A model generated the notes under the pieces. That model was not told where the DNA came from. It made no database searches and worked only from the letters and a program-made list of their open reading frames with translations. Positions 39,891-49,402 of a stretch of DNA of 64,000 nt are shown here, in pieces. The first letter of the stretch is position 1, and every line of letters begins with the position of its first letter. The position numbers were made by a program, and so were the translations under genes. Location: the NCBI GenBank assembly GCA_024638165.1, contig JAHEKV010000002.1, positions 151,134-215,133 on the forward strand. The letters are read 5' to 3'. Source of the stretch: Flavobacteriaceae bacterium (GTDB taxonomy: Bacteria; Bacteroidota; Bacteroidia; Flavobacteriales; Flavobacteriaceae).

Positions 39891-42239
39891 ATGAGACTAT
39901 TACTCACCCTTTTAATTTTACTTGTTGTCGACTTAATTCATGGGCAATTTGAAGAAGCTACTGATGATTCTATAACCTTATTCAATGGTACATTAGGAGT
40001 GCTCGAGGCCAATCGTTCAGTTATTCAAAACGCACAATTTGATTGGTCTTTGGCGTGGTTTCGTTTAGCAGGGATGACTCCAAGGTATAAGCGTTATTAT
40101 CTCGGTGTGTTGTCTATGAATTCGGCAATAGAGGGTGCCATCGATTGGAATCGCTGGGGAGGCCTAAACGATCTAACGCGATATCCTGATCAAAATGAGT
40201 GGAGAGGTAGTATCAATTATTCAGGGGGTATTGCGGGTTATAGTGCGATAGACCCATTGAATCTAAAAGGGCTTAGCCCGCTAAGGTTAACCCTTAGTCG
40301 AGCGAATCGTTCTTATCGAAATCGAATCATGCTTACAACTACCTTTCAAAAGGAGGCTTTCGATGGTGTATTAAGTATGAGTCACAGAGGGGCTAATGAG
40401 GGTTATTATAATCACACTCCCTATCATTCAACATCGCTTTTCGCTCAAGCACGTTTTCGAAAGGGATCTTTTCGGGCTAATGGGTTTCTTATAAGTACTC
40501 AAACAAATCGTCTGTCACCAGAAGCGCATACCGAAGAGGTTTGGAGGCTTACCTCTCCTAAGTTTTACAGTAGCTGGGGTTATCAGAATCAAGATCGAAT
40601 CCCTTTCAAACAAAAAGATCATCGACACCTTCAATTACAGTCATCACTCGAGCTATCCTATAACAAGGGAATCTTTCTGATGGAGGGTATGAGCTACAGA
40701 CGATCCTTGGCAAGACATAATTTGAGCTATAGCAATGCTCCAAGTCCTTACCCTACTTACTACAAATACTTACCCTCCTACTTTCAAACGAAACCTTTTC
40801 AAAAAGCTCGTTTAATGGGACTATTAGATTTAAAAGGAGGGATAAATTTCGAGAGTCTCTATCGCGCCAATCAGGAATCCATTGAAGCCCGATATTATTT
40901 AACCTCAGATAATACGGTCGCATCTGAAAGTACTATTGGCTTTTATTGGGAACATGAAGAGGGGTTAAATAGATTTTCATTTCGTTTTCAAAGTCAAAGA
41001 GAAAATGTTCAATTCTTTAAACAGTTAGAGGATCTATTAGGAGCGGCCTATTACCTCAACTACGATGCGTTTAACAAGGTCAGATATGACTTATTGTCAC
41101 CGCTACAAAAGGAGGAAGGGGAGCAGATTGATTACAGTTATTTAATGGGTGGCAATACCCTGTCTTTGGGGCTCAATTACCAGAGGAGATTTCCTAAGTG
41201 GGAGTTTAGTTATCATTTTAATTACTCGAATACCAGGGGGCGACGAAAAGGCCTAATGAAGTATGAGTTTGAGAAGAACGATGAGGAGATCACCAGCGGT
41301 AGCGTTGGTAAACATCACGAAATACTATTTACGGTTAACCTTTCACCAAAGCACAACTTATCTTTTACAGGTACTCATAGTCAGATCCCGTATCCGCTTC
41401 ATGAGCATTGGGTAAATCCTCGTATTCTATCCTTCGTTGAGAAACCTGCTCCAGAAATACATCGAAGACTGCTTTTTGAGTATCGATATAGATATCGACT
41501 CGTGTCCCTTGATTTCTATGGATTTATAGGAAGGCAACACCATCTTTATAGTCAACAATATTTTTATGCAGACGCCGATCTGTGGGCTAACCTGGTAACT
41601 CAGACTACCTATCACCCAGTTGCAGATAACAAAGGGTGGTTCTCTAACCTTACCATTAATCTTACCCCTGAAATCGAATTCAGCGCTACCGCGTATAGTT
41701 ACATGAATCGCTACCGCTCGAATGGGCAAGGATTGATCCATTTTTTACCTAGTAGTTCTGGGCTAAGTAAGCCCTATTCAATGGAGCTTCTCTCTGACAA
41801 GCTAGCCGTAGCTTCGGGCCCTTCAAATGCTTTTACCCTAGGGGTTCGTTATCAGCACCCTCAGTATTGGAGTTTTACATTAAAAGCTATCGGTCTTGGA
41901 GGTACTTATCTCGAGCCCGAGTGGCCGAAGTATAACCGAGAATTTTTAGAAGAACTGAGGAAGTATACCATGGCTAAGCCACAACAACAACAATTAAAAC
42001 CCTTGACAACGCTCCACTTTTTGGCGTCTAAATCATGGAAGACCACCTTTGGCTATCTACAATTATTTATTAGTGCTAATAATATTCTCAATCGTGTACA
42101 GCCCATAGCGGGCTATGGATCTTCTCGTTTGATCGCCGCGAAGGATTATGCACAAGATCTTGCTCAAGGTGTTTTTTCTTCAAAGACTTGGCGTAGTCAG
42201 GGTCTTACCTATTTCTTAAACCTTTCACTTAAAAATTAA
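39891..42239 (+). CDS. TonB-dependent-receptor-like outer-membrane beta-barrel protein
   Basis: Signal peptide, extended alternating aromatic/hydrophobic barrel strands, C-terminal LNLSLKN. Confidence 0.78.
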   Translation: MRLLLTLLILLVVDLIHGQFEEATDDSITLFNGTLGVLEANRSVIQNAQFDWSLAWFRLAGMTPRYKRYYLGVLSMNSAIEGAIDWNRWGGLNDLTRYPDQNEWRGSINYSGGIAGYSAIDPLNLKGLSPLRLTLSRANRSYRNRIMLTTTFQKEAFDGVLSMSHRGANEGYYNHTPYHSTSLFAQARFRKGSFRANGFLISTQTNRLSPEAHTEEVWRLTSPKFYSSWGYQNQDRIPFKQKDHRHLQLQSSLELSYNKGIFLMEGMSYRRSLARHNLSYSNAPSPYPTYYKYLPSYFQTKPFQKARLMGLLDLKGGINFESLYRANQESIEARYYLTSDNTVASESTIGFYWEHEEGLNRFSFRFQSQRENVQFFKQLEDLLGAAYYLNYDAFNKVRYDLLSPLQKEEGEQIDYSYLMGGNTLSLGLNYQRRFPKWEFSYHFNYSNTRGRRKGLMKYEFEKNDEEITSGSVGKHHEILFTVNLSPKHNLSFTGTHSQIPYPLHEHWVNPRILSFVEKPAPEIHRRLLFEYRYRYRLVSLDFYGFIGRQHHLYSQQYFYADADLWANLVTQTTYHPVADNKGWFSNLTINLTPEIEFSATAYSYMNRYRSNGQGLIHFLPSSSGLSKPYSMELLSDKLAVASGPSNAFTLGVRYQHPQYWSFTLKAIGLGGTYLEPEWPKYNREFLEELRKYTMAKPQQQQLKPLTTLHFLASKSWKTTFGYLQLFISANNILNRVQPIAGYGSSRLIAAKDYAQDLAQGVFSSKTWRSQGLTYFLNLSLKN

Positions 42240-42251
42240 AATCTAAACCCA

Positions 42252-43613
42252 ATGAAACACCTAATACCTATTGTTATATTAACCCTCGCGTTATCTTGTT
42301 CAAAACCCTCAAAAGAAGAGGTAGTACCTAATATCGTAAACGATGAGTCTTCATGTGAAACAATAGTAACCGACTGGTCGACCGCTCTTTTTATAGATCC
42401 TGACTCAAATTCAGAATACCTGATGCTAGAAAACCTATACATCAAAGCTCATGTGGTTTCGTCAGACTTGCAGGGAGGTACTTATAAGTCGATTTACTTT
42501 CAGGAAACCATAGCACCTTTTAGGACCTTTAAACTTCTGACTGAAGTTGCAGACCATTCCTTGTGGTATCCGCGAGGGACTGAGGTCATTCTCGATCTTC
42601 ATCAATTGAGGCTAAAAAGAACAAAGAACACCATTTCAATTGGGGCTTATGATGAGTCGTATAGTAATCCTACCATTGCTCCTTTGTTTCAGAGCGAATT
42701 AGATAGCCGACTACTAATCTGTGAGAATAGTACAGTATTTAATCCACTAATTCTTGATGAGTCTATAACGGTAAGTGAACTTTGGCCGAATCGATTCATT
42801 AGCGTTGAGCAACTGATGTTTTCTGAAGACCATTTCGGAAATACTTTTGGCGTATCAACGGTTGAGACAGAGCATCAATTAACTACTTGCAGCGGAGCTA
42901 CATGGATGATAAGTAGCTCGGGATATGAAGATTTCATCGATGAAATTATTCCCGAAAATAGTGGCACCATTACAGGACGTTTAGTTCAAGGAACGAAAAA
43001 CCAAATCGCTTTAGATCTTTGGGAAGATCTCTCCTTTGATTTACCGCGTTGTGAGCCCGTGAATTTCGATGAGGCCTCTGTATTCATTTCAGAGATCGCT
43101 GATCCTGACAATAGCGCCTCTGCTCGATTTATCGAGCTTTATAATGCAGAAGACTTTGAAGTGATCTTAAATGGCTGGACGCTATTGCGATATACCAATG
43201 ACTCCAATGAGCCTTCACATGTATTTCATTTAGACGATTACAGTATAGCAGCTAATTCAGCCTTTGTCATCGCTAGTAATCTAGAAGTTTTTAGTGAAAT
43301 GTACCAGCGAAGTCCAGATGCTGTAGGTTCTTCATCGAGTGCTGCTAATTCTAATGGTGATGATACGATGCTTCTGGTTAACCCCGCGGGCCAAGTCATT
43401 GATATTTTTGGAGTAATTGGAGAAGACGGTACGGGAACCAATCATGAGTTTGAAGATGGTAGGGCATTACGTAATTCATCGGTAAATAAAGGGAACTCTA
43501 CCTTTGATTTCTCAGAATGGGTAGTGAGCAACGACAGTGGTGACGCAGGTACGATTAAAGCACCTAAAATAGCACCTGACGATTTTACCCCCGGTCAGCA
43601 CTCTATAGAATGA
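42252..43613 (+). CDS. Lipoprotein with DUF5689-like N-terminus and lamin-tail domain
   Basis: Lipobox LALSCSKPS; VFISEIADPDNSASARFIELYNAEDFEVILNGWTLLRYTNDS...IAANSAFVIAS (lamin-tail pattern). Confidence 0.85.
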   Translation: MKHLIPIVILTLALSCSKPSKEEVVPNIVNDESSCETIVTDWSTALFIDPDSNSEYLMLENLYIKAHVVSSDLQGGTYKSIYFQETIAPFRTFKLLTEVADHSLWYPRGTEVILDLHQLRLKRTKNTISIGAYDESYSNPTIAPLFQSELDSRLLICENSTVFNPLILDESITVSELWPNRFISVEQLMFSEDHFGNTFGVSTVETEHQLTTCSGATWMISSSGYEDFIDEIIPENSGTITGRLVQGTKNQIALDLWEDLSFDLPRCEPVNFDEASVFISEIADPDNSASARFIELYNAEDFEVILNGWTLLRYTNDSNEPSHVFHLDDYSIAANSAFVIASNLEVFSEMYQRSPDAVGSSSSAANSNGDDTMLLVNPAGQVIDIFGVIGEDGTGTNHEFEDGRALRNSSVNKGNSTFDFSEWVVSNDSGDAGTIKAPKIAPDDFTPGQHSIE

Positions 43614-43619
43614 TCGTGT

Positions 43620-45227
43620 TTAATTCTGTATTCGGTAAGTTCTGTTTTCTTCCCAATTTGCACGAATTTCAATGGATTCGTTGAGGTAAAGAATTCGTTC
43701 GGGTTGAATTCGATTGAGAAAGGAACCAGTATCGTAACGACCATTTTTATTGGCGTCAAAAAGAAGTCGAATGTCGTAAATACCTGGTTTTACCGCATTG
43801 AATTCGCATTGACCGAGGCTATCTAAAGGTTGTTGATAGATTACCTGATCTTCTTTATCTAAAAGGCTTACTTCAATCGAGGAGTCAAAAACGGGCTCTA
43901 TTTGAAGTTTTAATATTCCAAAATTTTCGAGTTTGTCAAACCGAAAAGGGATGCTTACTGTGTCGTTGGTGTTTCCAAAGTGGTCCTCTAGGGCTCCTGG
44001 TAAAAGACTCACACGGTACGAGGTGTTTTCTTCGGGTTCAAGTTTTGACTCAAGAATACGATTATTCATTTTTGAAATGGAGAGCTCGATTGAATCTAAA
44101 GGAATACTGTCTTGTTTGAAAAAGGATATGAAGTTTCGGTCGATTTTAGCTAAAGGAGTACTCGAGCCAATGCTAAATGATTTGAAAGGGGGAATACTTC
44201 CTCTGTAGACAGAACTTAAGGTCAGGGTGTCTTTCGCAATCTTCACGGGTTTTACGGTAAAGGTGTCGATCGAAATCGTAGACTGAACAACGACTTGAAG
44301 AGAATCGAATTTTGCAGGTTTGAACCATAAATTCAAACTGTCTTTGTTAGCAACCTTTTCTGCGTAGGTCCAAAGTGAATCGGGACGATTGATAATTTCT
44401 ATGGTAGGTATAGTATCGATATCCGACTCATAAGGGATTAAAAAATGATTACTTCCCTCTAGTTTTGGCCTACTCGCTTTGAAAGCGACTTTTTCCTTGA
44501 AAAGCTCGATGAGGTAAAGAGAATCATTAGGGAGTTTTACGGGTTCTGGTAAGTATCCAATTTTATCGAGGTAAGGGTCGTATCGATTGTTTTTGTTGTT
44601 ATCCTTGATGGCAAAAACTCGATAGCTTCCGCCTGCGAGATAATTGAGATTGAAAATAGGTAAACTATCTCCTGTACTGCCCACATAACGAGGTGGCTCA
44701 TTATATACTAACGAATCGTTATACACACTATCATTGGGGTACAGCATCAGGGTGACAAAGGGGTCAGCTTTTCTGTTGAAGGCATCTTTCACCGCACCCT
44801 TTAACTCTAGAGAATCAATTCGATCACCGGTACTGAAAACATATTGTAAAAAAGGATAAGGATTCTCTTCATTATTATCTATAAGAGCGTTTCCAAAATT
44901 GATACTATAAGTAGTGTTCTCCAGTAGGGTGTCAAAGAGTTCAATCTCAACCATTCTACTGGCAGAACTTTGTGGTTTGATGATTGGGGCGTTCTTGAGC
45001 GGTGGGGAAATAATCAGCTGGTCTTGAAGCTTCTTGAATTTGATGAATTCGTCGAAATAGAGGCGAATCTTCTCCTCTTTGAAATTAGAAGTACCCATTG
45101 CGGGCTCCGATTTTAAGAGAACGGGAGGGGTAGTATCCTTTTCACCTCCTGAGGGAGTGCCGCGTTTTGCACATCCGTAAGAAGTTAGGACTAAAACAAT
45201 CAGTAAAATTCGAAAAATGTTTCTCAT
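43620..45227 (-). CDS. Ig-like (Big_5/SbsA-type) domain lipoprotein
   Basis: Lipobox LTSYGCAKRG; GTPSGGEKDTTPPVLLKSEPAMGTSNFKEEKIRLYFDEFIKFKKLQDQLIISPPL; start set at MRNIFRIL. Confidence 0.88.
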   Translation of the reverse strand: MRNIFRILLIVLVLTSYGCAKRGTPSGGEKDTTPPVLLKSEPAMGTSNFKEEKIRLYFDEFIKFKKLQDQLIISPPLKNAPIIKPQSSASRMVEIELFDTLLENTTYSINFGNALIDNNEENPYPFLQYVFSTGDRIDSLELKGAVKDAFNRKADPFVTLMLYPNDSVYNDSLVYNEPPRYVGSTGDSLPIFNLNYLAGGSYRVFAIKDNNKNNRYDPYLDKIGYLPEPVKLPNDSLYLIELFKEKVAFKASRPKLEGSNHFLIPYESDIDTIPTIEIINRPDSLWTYAEKVANKDSLNLWFKPAKFDSLQVVVQSTISIDTFTVKPVKIAKDTLTLSSVYRGSIPPFKSFSIGSSTPLAKIDRNFISFFKQDSIPLDSIELSISKMNNRILESKLEPEENTSYRVSLLPGALEDHFGNTNDTVSIPFRFDKLENFGILKLQIEPVFDSSIEVSLLDKEDQVIYQQPLDSLGQCEFNAVKPGIYDIRLLFDANKNGRYDTGSFLNRIQPERILYLNESIEIRANWEENRTYRIQN

Positions 45228-45237
45228 AGGACCGTGC

Positions 45238-45972
45238 CTACAAAGTAACGACATTATGCGAAGCTCTCGAAGGGGTATAAAAAATGGTAAATACACTAAT
45301 TTTAATATCAGGTATTTTCGAGAGCTCCTTAATACAATGATTCAACGTAGCCCCCGTCGTGATTACATCGTCGATAAGAAGTAGATGCTTGGCTTCGAAA
45401 TTATCTAGTTCTGCCAGTTGAATCGAAGAATTTGAGCCCACTCGCTCTTTTGCATTTCGCTTTACTTGTGAACGATAAAGAGCTGATTTTTTAAGCAGTT
45501 TTGACTCGTGAGATAGATCAAAATGCTTGGCAATTTGAGAGCTCAACTCTTCGGCTTGATTGAACCCGCGCTTCCATTTTTTAAGTGGATGCATCGGAAC
45601 GGGTACTACACCATCAATTTTAGAATCGAATAGAAAGGCTTCCAGTGAATCTTTACAGAGCAAAAACAGATCGGTGGCTACACTGGGCATCCCGCGATAT
45701 TTAAGAGCAGATAATAAGCTAGAGGATGCCTGTGATCCTGAGATATGGTAGTAAGCCGCGCAGACTCCCTCAATTTGTCTAGCTCCAGAACCATTTAATG
45801 CGATTCGCATCGGATGTTTTTCTGTAAAAGAAAAGTGGGTGGGGATAAGGCTAGATAAGCACTTATAGCAAAGAAGGTGATTCAGGACTCGAGATTTTTT
45901 ACAGCTTAAACAGATTTTGGGAAGGATGATTTCGATGCAGTTCACAAGGCAATATATCTGTACAATGCGCAA
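45238..45972 (-). CDS. ComF family phosphoribosyltransferase (start uncertain)
   Basis: CLSCKKSRVLNHLLCYKC zinc-binding cysteines; KKWKRGFNQAEELSSQIA; HLLLIDDVITTGATLNHC. Confidence 0.93.
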   Translation of the reverse strand: MRIVQIYCLVNCIEIILPKICLSCKKSRVLNHLLCYKCLSSLIPTHFSFTEKHPMRIALNGSGARQIEGVCAAYYHISGSQASSSLLSALKYRGMPSVATDLFLLCKDSLEAFLFDSKIDGVVPVPMHPLKKWKRGFNQAEELSSQIAKHFDLSHESKLLKKSALYRSQVKRNAKERVGSNSSIQLAELDNFEAKHLLLIDDVITTGATLNHCIKELSKIPDIKISVFTIFYTPSRASHNVVTL

Positions 45973-46021
45973 CCTTTTTGCATCCTAACTCTAAAGCCCA
46001 AACTCTTTGAATTGATTATTC

Positions 46022-46029
46022 TATTTTTG
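46022..46029 (+). promoter_or_regulatory. -7 box TATTTTTG upstream of glyS
   Basis: TATTTTTGC read directly, about 18 nt before the ATG. Confidence 0.6.
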
Positions 46030-46047
46030 CGGTAAATCAAATCAATC

Positions 46048-47592
46048 ATGAAGGCACCAGACGAACATTTTAAGCAGGTAATCTCCCACGCAAAAGAATA
46101 CGGATTCATCTTTCAATCTAGTGAGATTTATGACGGGCTTAGCGCGGTTTATGATTACGGCCAATTAGGTGTTCAATTAAAAAATAACATTCGACAGTAT
46201 TGGTGGCAGGCGATGACGCGTCTGAATGAAAACATTGTGGGGATTGATGCGGCTATTTTGATGCATCCGACCACTTGGAAAGCATCGGGTCACGTAGATG
46301 CCTTCAATGACCCGTTAATCGATAACAAGGATAGTAAGAAGCGTTATCGAGCAGACGTTCTGATTGAAGATCATTGTGCAAAGCTTGAGGCTAAAATTGA
46401 CAAGGAAGTTAAGAAGGCTGAAAAGCGTTTTGGAGATGCCTTTGACAAAGAGCAATTCTTGGCTACTAATGCTCGTGTTTTAGAATTGACTCAGCGTTCA
46501 AAAGAAATTCTAAGCCGAATGGCTCAATCTCTTGAAAAGGAAGATTTAGCAGACGTGAAGGCGCTCATAGAGGAGTTAGGTATTGTGTGTCCGGTTTCGG
46601 GTTCTAAGAATTGGACCGAAGTGAAGCAATTCAACCTAATGTTCGGCACCAAATTAGGGGCCTCGGCTGAGAGCGCTACCGATCTATATCTAAGACCTGA
46701 GACTGCTCAGGGAATTTTCGTGAACTTTTTGAATGTTCAAAAGAGCGGAAGAATGAAGATTCCTTTCGGAATTGCCCAAACGGGTAAAGCATTCAGAAAT
46801 GAAATTGTAGCTCGTCAGTTCATCTTTAGAATGCGTGAATTTGAGCAGATGGAAATGCAGTTTTTTATTGCTCCAGGCACCCAAAAACAGTGGTATGAGC
46901 ACTGGAAAGAAGCCCGATTGAAATGGCACCTTTCGCTAGGTATGGGAGAAGACAACTATCGTTTCCATGACCATGAAAAATTAGCGCACTACGCAGATGC
47001 GGCGGCGGATATTGAGTTTGCTTTTCCATTTGGTTTTAAAGAACTCGAAGGTATTCACTCAAGAACTGATTTCGATCTATCGAGACACGAAGAATTCTCA
47101 GGGAAGAAGCTGCAGTATTTTGATCCAGAAATGAAGGAGTCTTATGTTCCTTATGTGGTAGAAACCTCTATCGGCCTTGATCGTATGTTCTTAGCCATTC
47201 TTTCCAAATCTCTAGTAGAAGAAGAACTAGACGGCTCTAGTAGAACGGTAATGAGAATCCCTGCGGTTCTTGCTCCGCTAAAGGCTGCCGTGCTACCCCT
47301 TGTCAAGAAAGACAGGCTACCTGATCTTGCTAAAGAGATCATCGATACACTCAAATTTGAATTCGAAGTCGCGTATGATGAAAAGGATGCAGTGGGCAGA
47401 CGCTATCGCAGACAAGACGCCATCGGAACACCATTCTGTATCACCGTTGACCACCAGTCTTTAGAAGACCGAACGGTTACTATTCGTCACAGAGACTCTA
47501 TGGAGCAAGACCGAATTGCTATTGATGCATTAGCAGGCTTACTGCGGGAAGAAACAGCCATGTCGAATTGGTTAAAGCGAATTGAATTATAA
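46048..47592 (+). CDS. glyS: Glycyl-tRNA synthetase (single-chain, alpha2 type)
   Basis: GFIFQSSEIYDGLSAVYDYGQLGVQLKNNIRQYWW, YLRPETAQGIFVNF, PFGIAQTGKAFRNEI. Confidence 0.98.
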   Translation: MKAPDEHFKQVISHAKEYGFIFQSSEIYDGLSAVYDYGQLGVQLKNNIRQYWWQAMTRLNENIVGIDAAILMHPTTWKASGHVDAFNDPLIDNKDSKKRYRADVLIEDHCAKLEAKIDKEVKKAEKRFGDAFDKEQFLATNARVLELTQRSKEILSRMAQSLEKEDLADVKALIEELGIVCPVSGSKNWTEVKQFNLMFGTKLGASAESATDLYLRPETAQGIFVNFLNVQKSGRMKIPFGIAQTGKAFRNEIVARQFIFRMREFEQMEMQFFIAPGTQKQWYEHWKEARLKWHLSLGMGEDNYRFHDHEKLAHYADAAADIEFAFPFGFKELEGIHSRTDFDLSRHEEFSGKKLQYFDPEMKESYVPYVVETSIGLDRMFLAILSKSLVEEELDGSSRTVMRIPAVLAPLKAAVLPLVKKDRLPDLAKEIIDTLKFEFEVAYDEKDAVGRRYRRQDAIGTPFCITVDHQSLEDRTVTIRHRDSMEQDRIAIDALAGLLREETAMSNWLKRIEL

Positions 47593-48354
47593 ATGAAAGT
47601 CATCTCCTATAACGTTAATGGAATAAGAGCGGCAAAAACTAAGGGCCTTTTTGACTGGCTCCAGGTGGTTGACGCCGATGTAGTTTGTCTTCAAGAGATT
47701 AAGGCGCTAGAGGAGCAAATTGATACCGAAGGGCTAAGAGCTATCGGATATGAGCACCAACACTACTTCTCGGCCGAGAAGAAAGGTTACTCAGGAGTAG
47801 CTATCCTTTCAAAGACAAAGCCTGACCACGTTGAGGTAGGTACAGGATTAGATTATATGGATAGGGAAGGTCGTAATCTGCGAGCAGATTTTGGATCGGT
47901 TTCGGTCATGAGTATGTATTTACCCTCGGGAACGAATACAGACCGATTAGACTATAAGTTCAAGTATATGGATGACTTCTTAGACTACGCCAATGAATTG
48001 AAGAAGGATCGTAAGGAGCTTTTGGTTGTAGGAGACTATAATATTTGTCATCAGGCCATCGATATTCATGACCCGGTTCGAAATAAGAAGGTCTCAGGAT
48101 TTCTTCCTGAAGAAAGAGAGTGGATGACTCGTTTCTTAGCCACTGGCTTCAAGGATACTTTTCGGATGTTCTCTGACGAGCCTCACAAGTATACTTGGTG
48201 GAGTTACCGAGCAAATTCTCGCGCTAATAATAAAGGTTGGAGGCTAGATTACGGTATGGCAACAGACGAGTTAGCGACCAAGGTAAATCGATCGGTTATT
48301 TTGAGTGATGCGGTACATAGTGATCACTGTCCGATACTAATTGAAATAGCATAG
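47593..48354 (+). CDS. xth: Exodeoxyribonuclease III
   Basis: VISYNVNGIRAAKTKGLFDWLQ, CLQEIKA, VVGDYNICHQAIDIHDP, HSDHCPI. Confidence 0.96.
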   Translation: MKVISYNVNGIRAAKTKGLFDWLQVVDADVVCLQEIKALEEQIDTEGLRAIGYEHQHYFSAEKKGYSGVAILSKTKPDHVEVGTGLDYMDREGRNLRADFGSVSVMSMYLPSGTNTDRLDYKFKYMDDFLDYANELKKDRKELLVVGDYNICHQAIDIHDPVRNKKVSGFLPEEREWMTRFLATGFKDTFRMFSDEPHKYTWWSYRANSRANNKGWRLDYGMATDELATKVNRSVILSDAVHSDHCPILIEIA

Positions 48355-48355
48355 T

Positions 48356-49402
48356 ATGAAATACAATACACTGAACGGAACAGATTTAGAAGTAAGTGAG
48401 ATTTGTTTAGGAACCATGACTTGGGGTCGACAAAACTCTGAAAGTGAAGGTTTAGAACAAATGGATTACGCATTCGATCAGGGTATTAATTTCTGGGATA
48501 CGGCAGAGCTCTATCCGGTTCCTACACTCCCTGAGTTATATGGCGACACCGAAAAGATTATTGGTAATTGGCTCGCCAAAAATGGCAAACGTGACGAGTT
48601 AGTCATCGCAACGAAAATCGCAGGTAAGGCTCCTTTCACCAAACATATTAGAACTACAGGCTTTACTCCTGAAGGAATTGCCGAGGCGATAGATTTAAGT
48701 TTACAACGACTTAAGACCGATTATATTGATCTATACCAGTTGCACTGGCCAACTCGTAACACCAACTTCTTTGGAAAACGCGACTATCCTGATGAGGCTT
48801 TCAAAACAGACGAGTGGAAGGACAACATTTATGAAGTACTATCTGAGCTAGGAAAGCAGATGGCTTCAGGCAAGATCAGACATATCGGGCTTTCTAATGA
48901 AACTCCGTGGGGAGTAATGCGATTCATTGAAGAACATAAAAAAGACACTTCTTTACCCAAAATTGCAACGGTTCAGAACCCTTACAGTTTACTGAATCGT
49001 TTATATGAAATAGGGCTTTCTGAGGTTAGTCACCGAGAAAATATAGGCTTATTACCTTATTCTCCCCTTGGCTTTGGGGTTCTTTCTGGTAAATACCTTG
49101 GAGGTAAATCACCAGAAGGGGCGCGAGTAACCCTATTCCCGAATTATAGCCGATATAGTGGTCCCATTGCAACTAAAGCAACAGAGGCCTATTATGAAAT
49201 TGCTCAAAAGCATGGCCTTAGTTTGCCACAAATGTCGTTAGCGTATTTGCGTACCAAGCCTTTTGTTACCTCTACGATTATCGGTGCAACCTCGATGGAG
49301 CAACTAAAAGAAAATGTAGAAAGTGCCTCGTTGGTGCTTAGCGAAGAGGTAATCGCGGCGATAGAAGAGGTTCATAATACCTATCCGAACCCAGCCCCTT
49401 AA
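48356..49402 (+). CDS. Aldo/keto reductase
   Basis: EICLGTMTWGRQNSESEGLEQMDYAFDQGINFWDTAELYPVP, IDLYQLHWP. Confidence 0.95.
   Translation: MKYNTLNGTDLEVSEICLGTMTWGRQNSESEGLEQMDYAFDQGINFWDTAELYPVPTLPELYGDTEKIIGNWLAKNGKRDELVIATKIAGKAPFTKHIRTTGFTPEGIAEAIDLSLQRLKTDYIDLYQLHWPTRNTNFFGKRDYPDEAFKTDEWKDNIYEVLSELGKQMASGKIRHIGLSNETPWGVMRFIEEHKKDTSLPKIATVQNPYSLLNRLYEIGLSEVSHRENIGLLPYSPLGFGVLSGKYLGGKSPEGARVTLFPNYSRYSGPIATKATEAYYEIAQKHGLSLPQMSLAYLRTKPFVTSTIIGATSMEQLKENVESASLVLSEEVIAAIEEVHNTYPNPAP

Noticed and set aside
45228-45296. Overlap between ComF gene and the Ig-like lipoprotein gene
   Set aside because: The lipoprotein start is MRNIFRILLIV at 45227, giving a lipobox; the upstream part of the ORF is inside comF in another frame.
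13958-49402. The two aldo/keto reductases (13958-14821 and 48356-49402) as a recent duplication
   Set aside because: Both share short family motifs (GTMTWGR) but differ in length and most of the sequence; distinct subfamilies.
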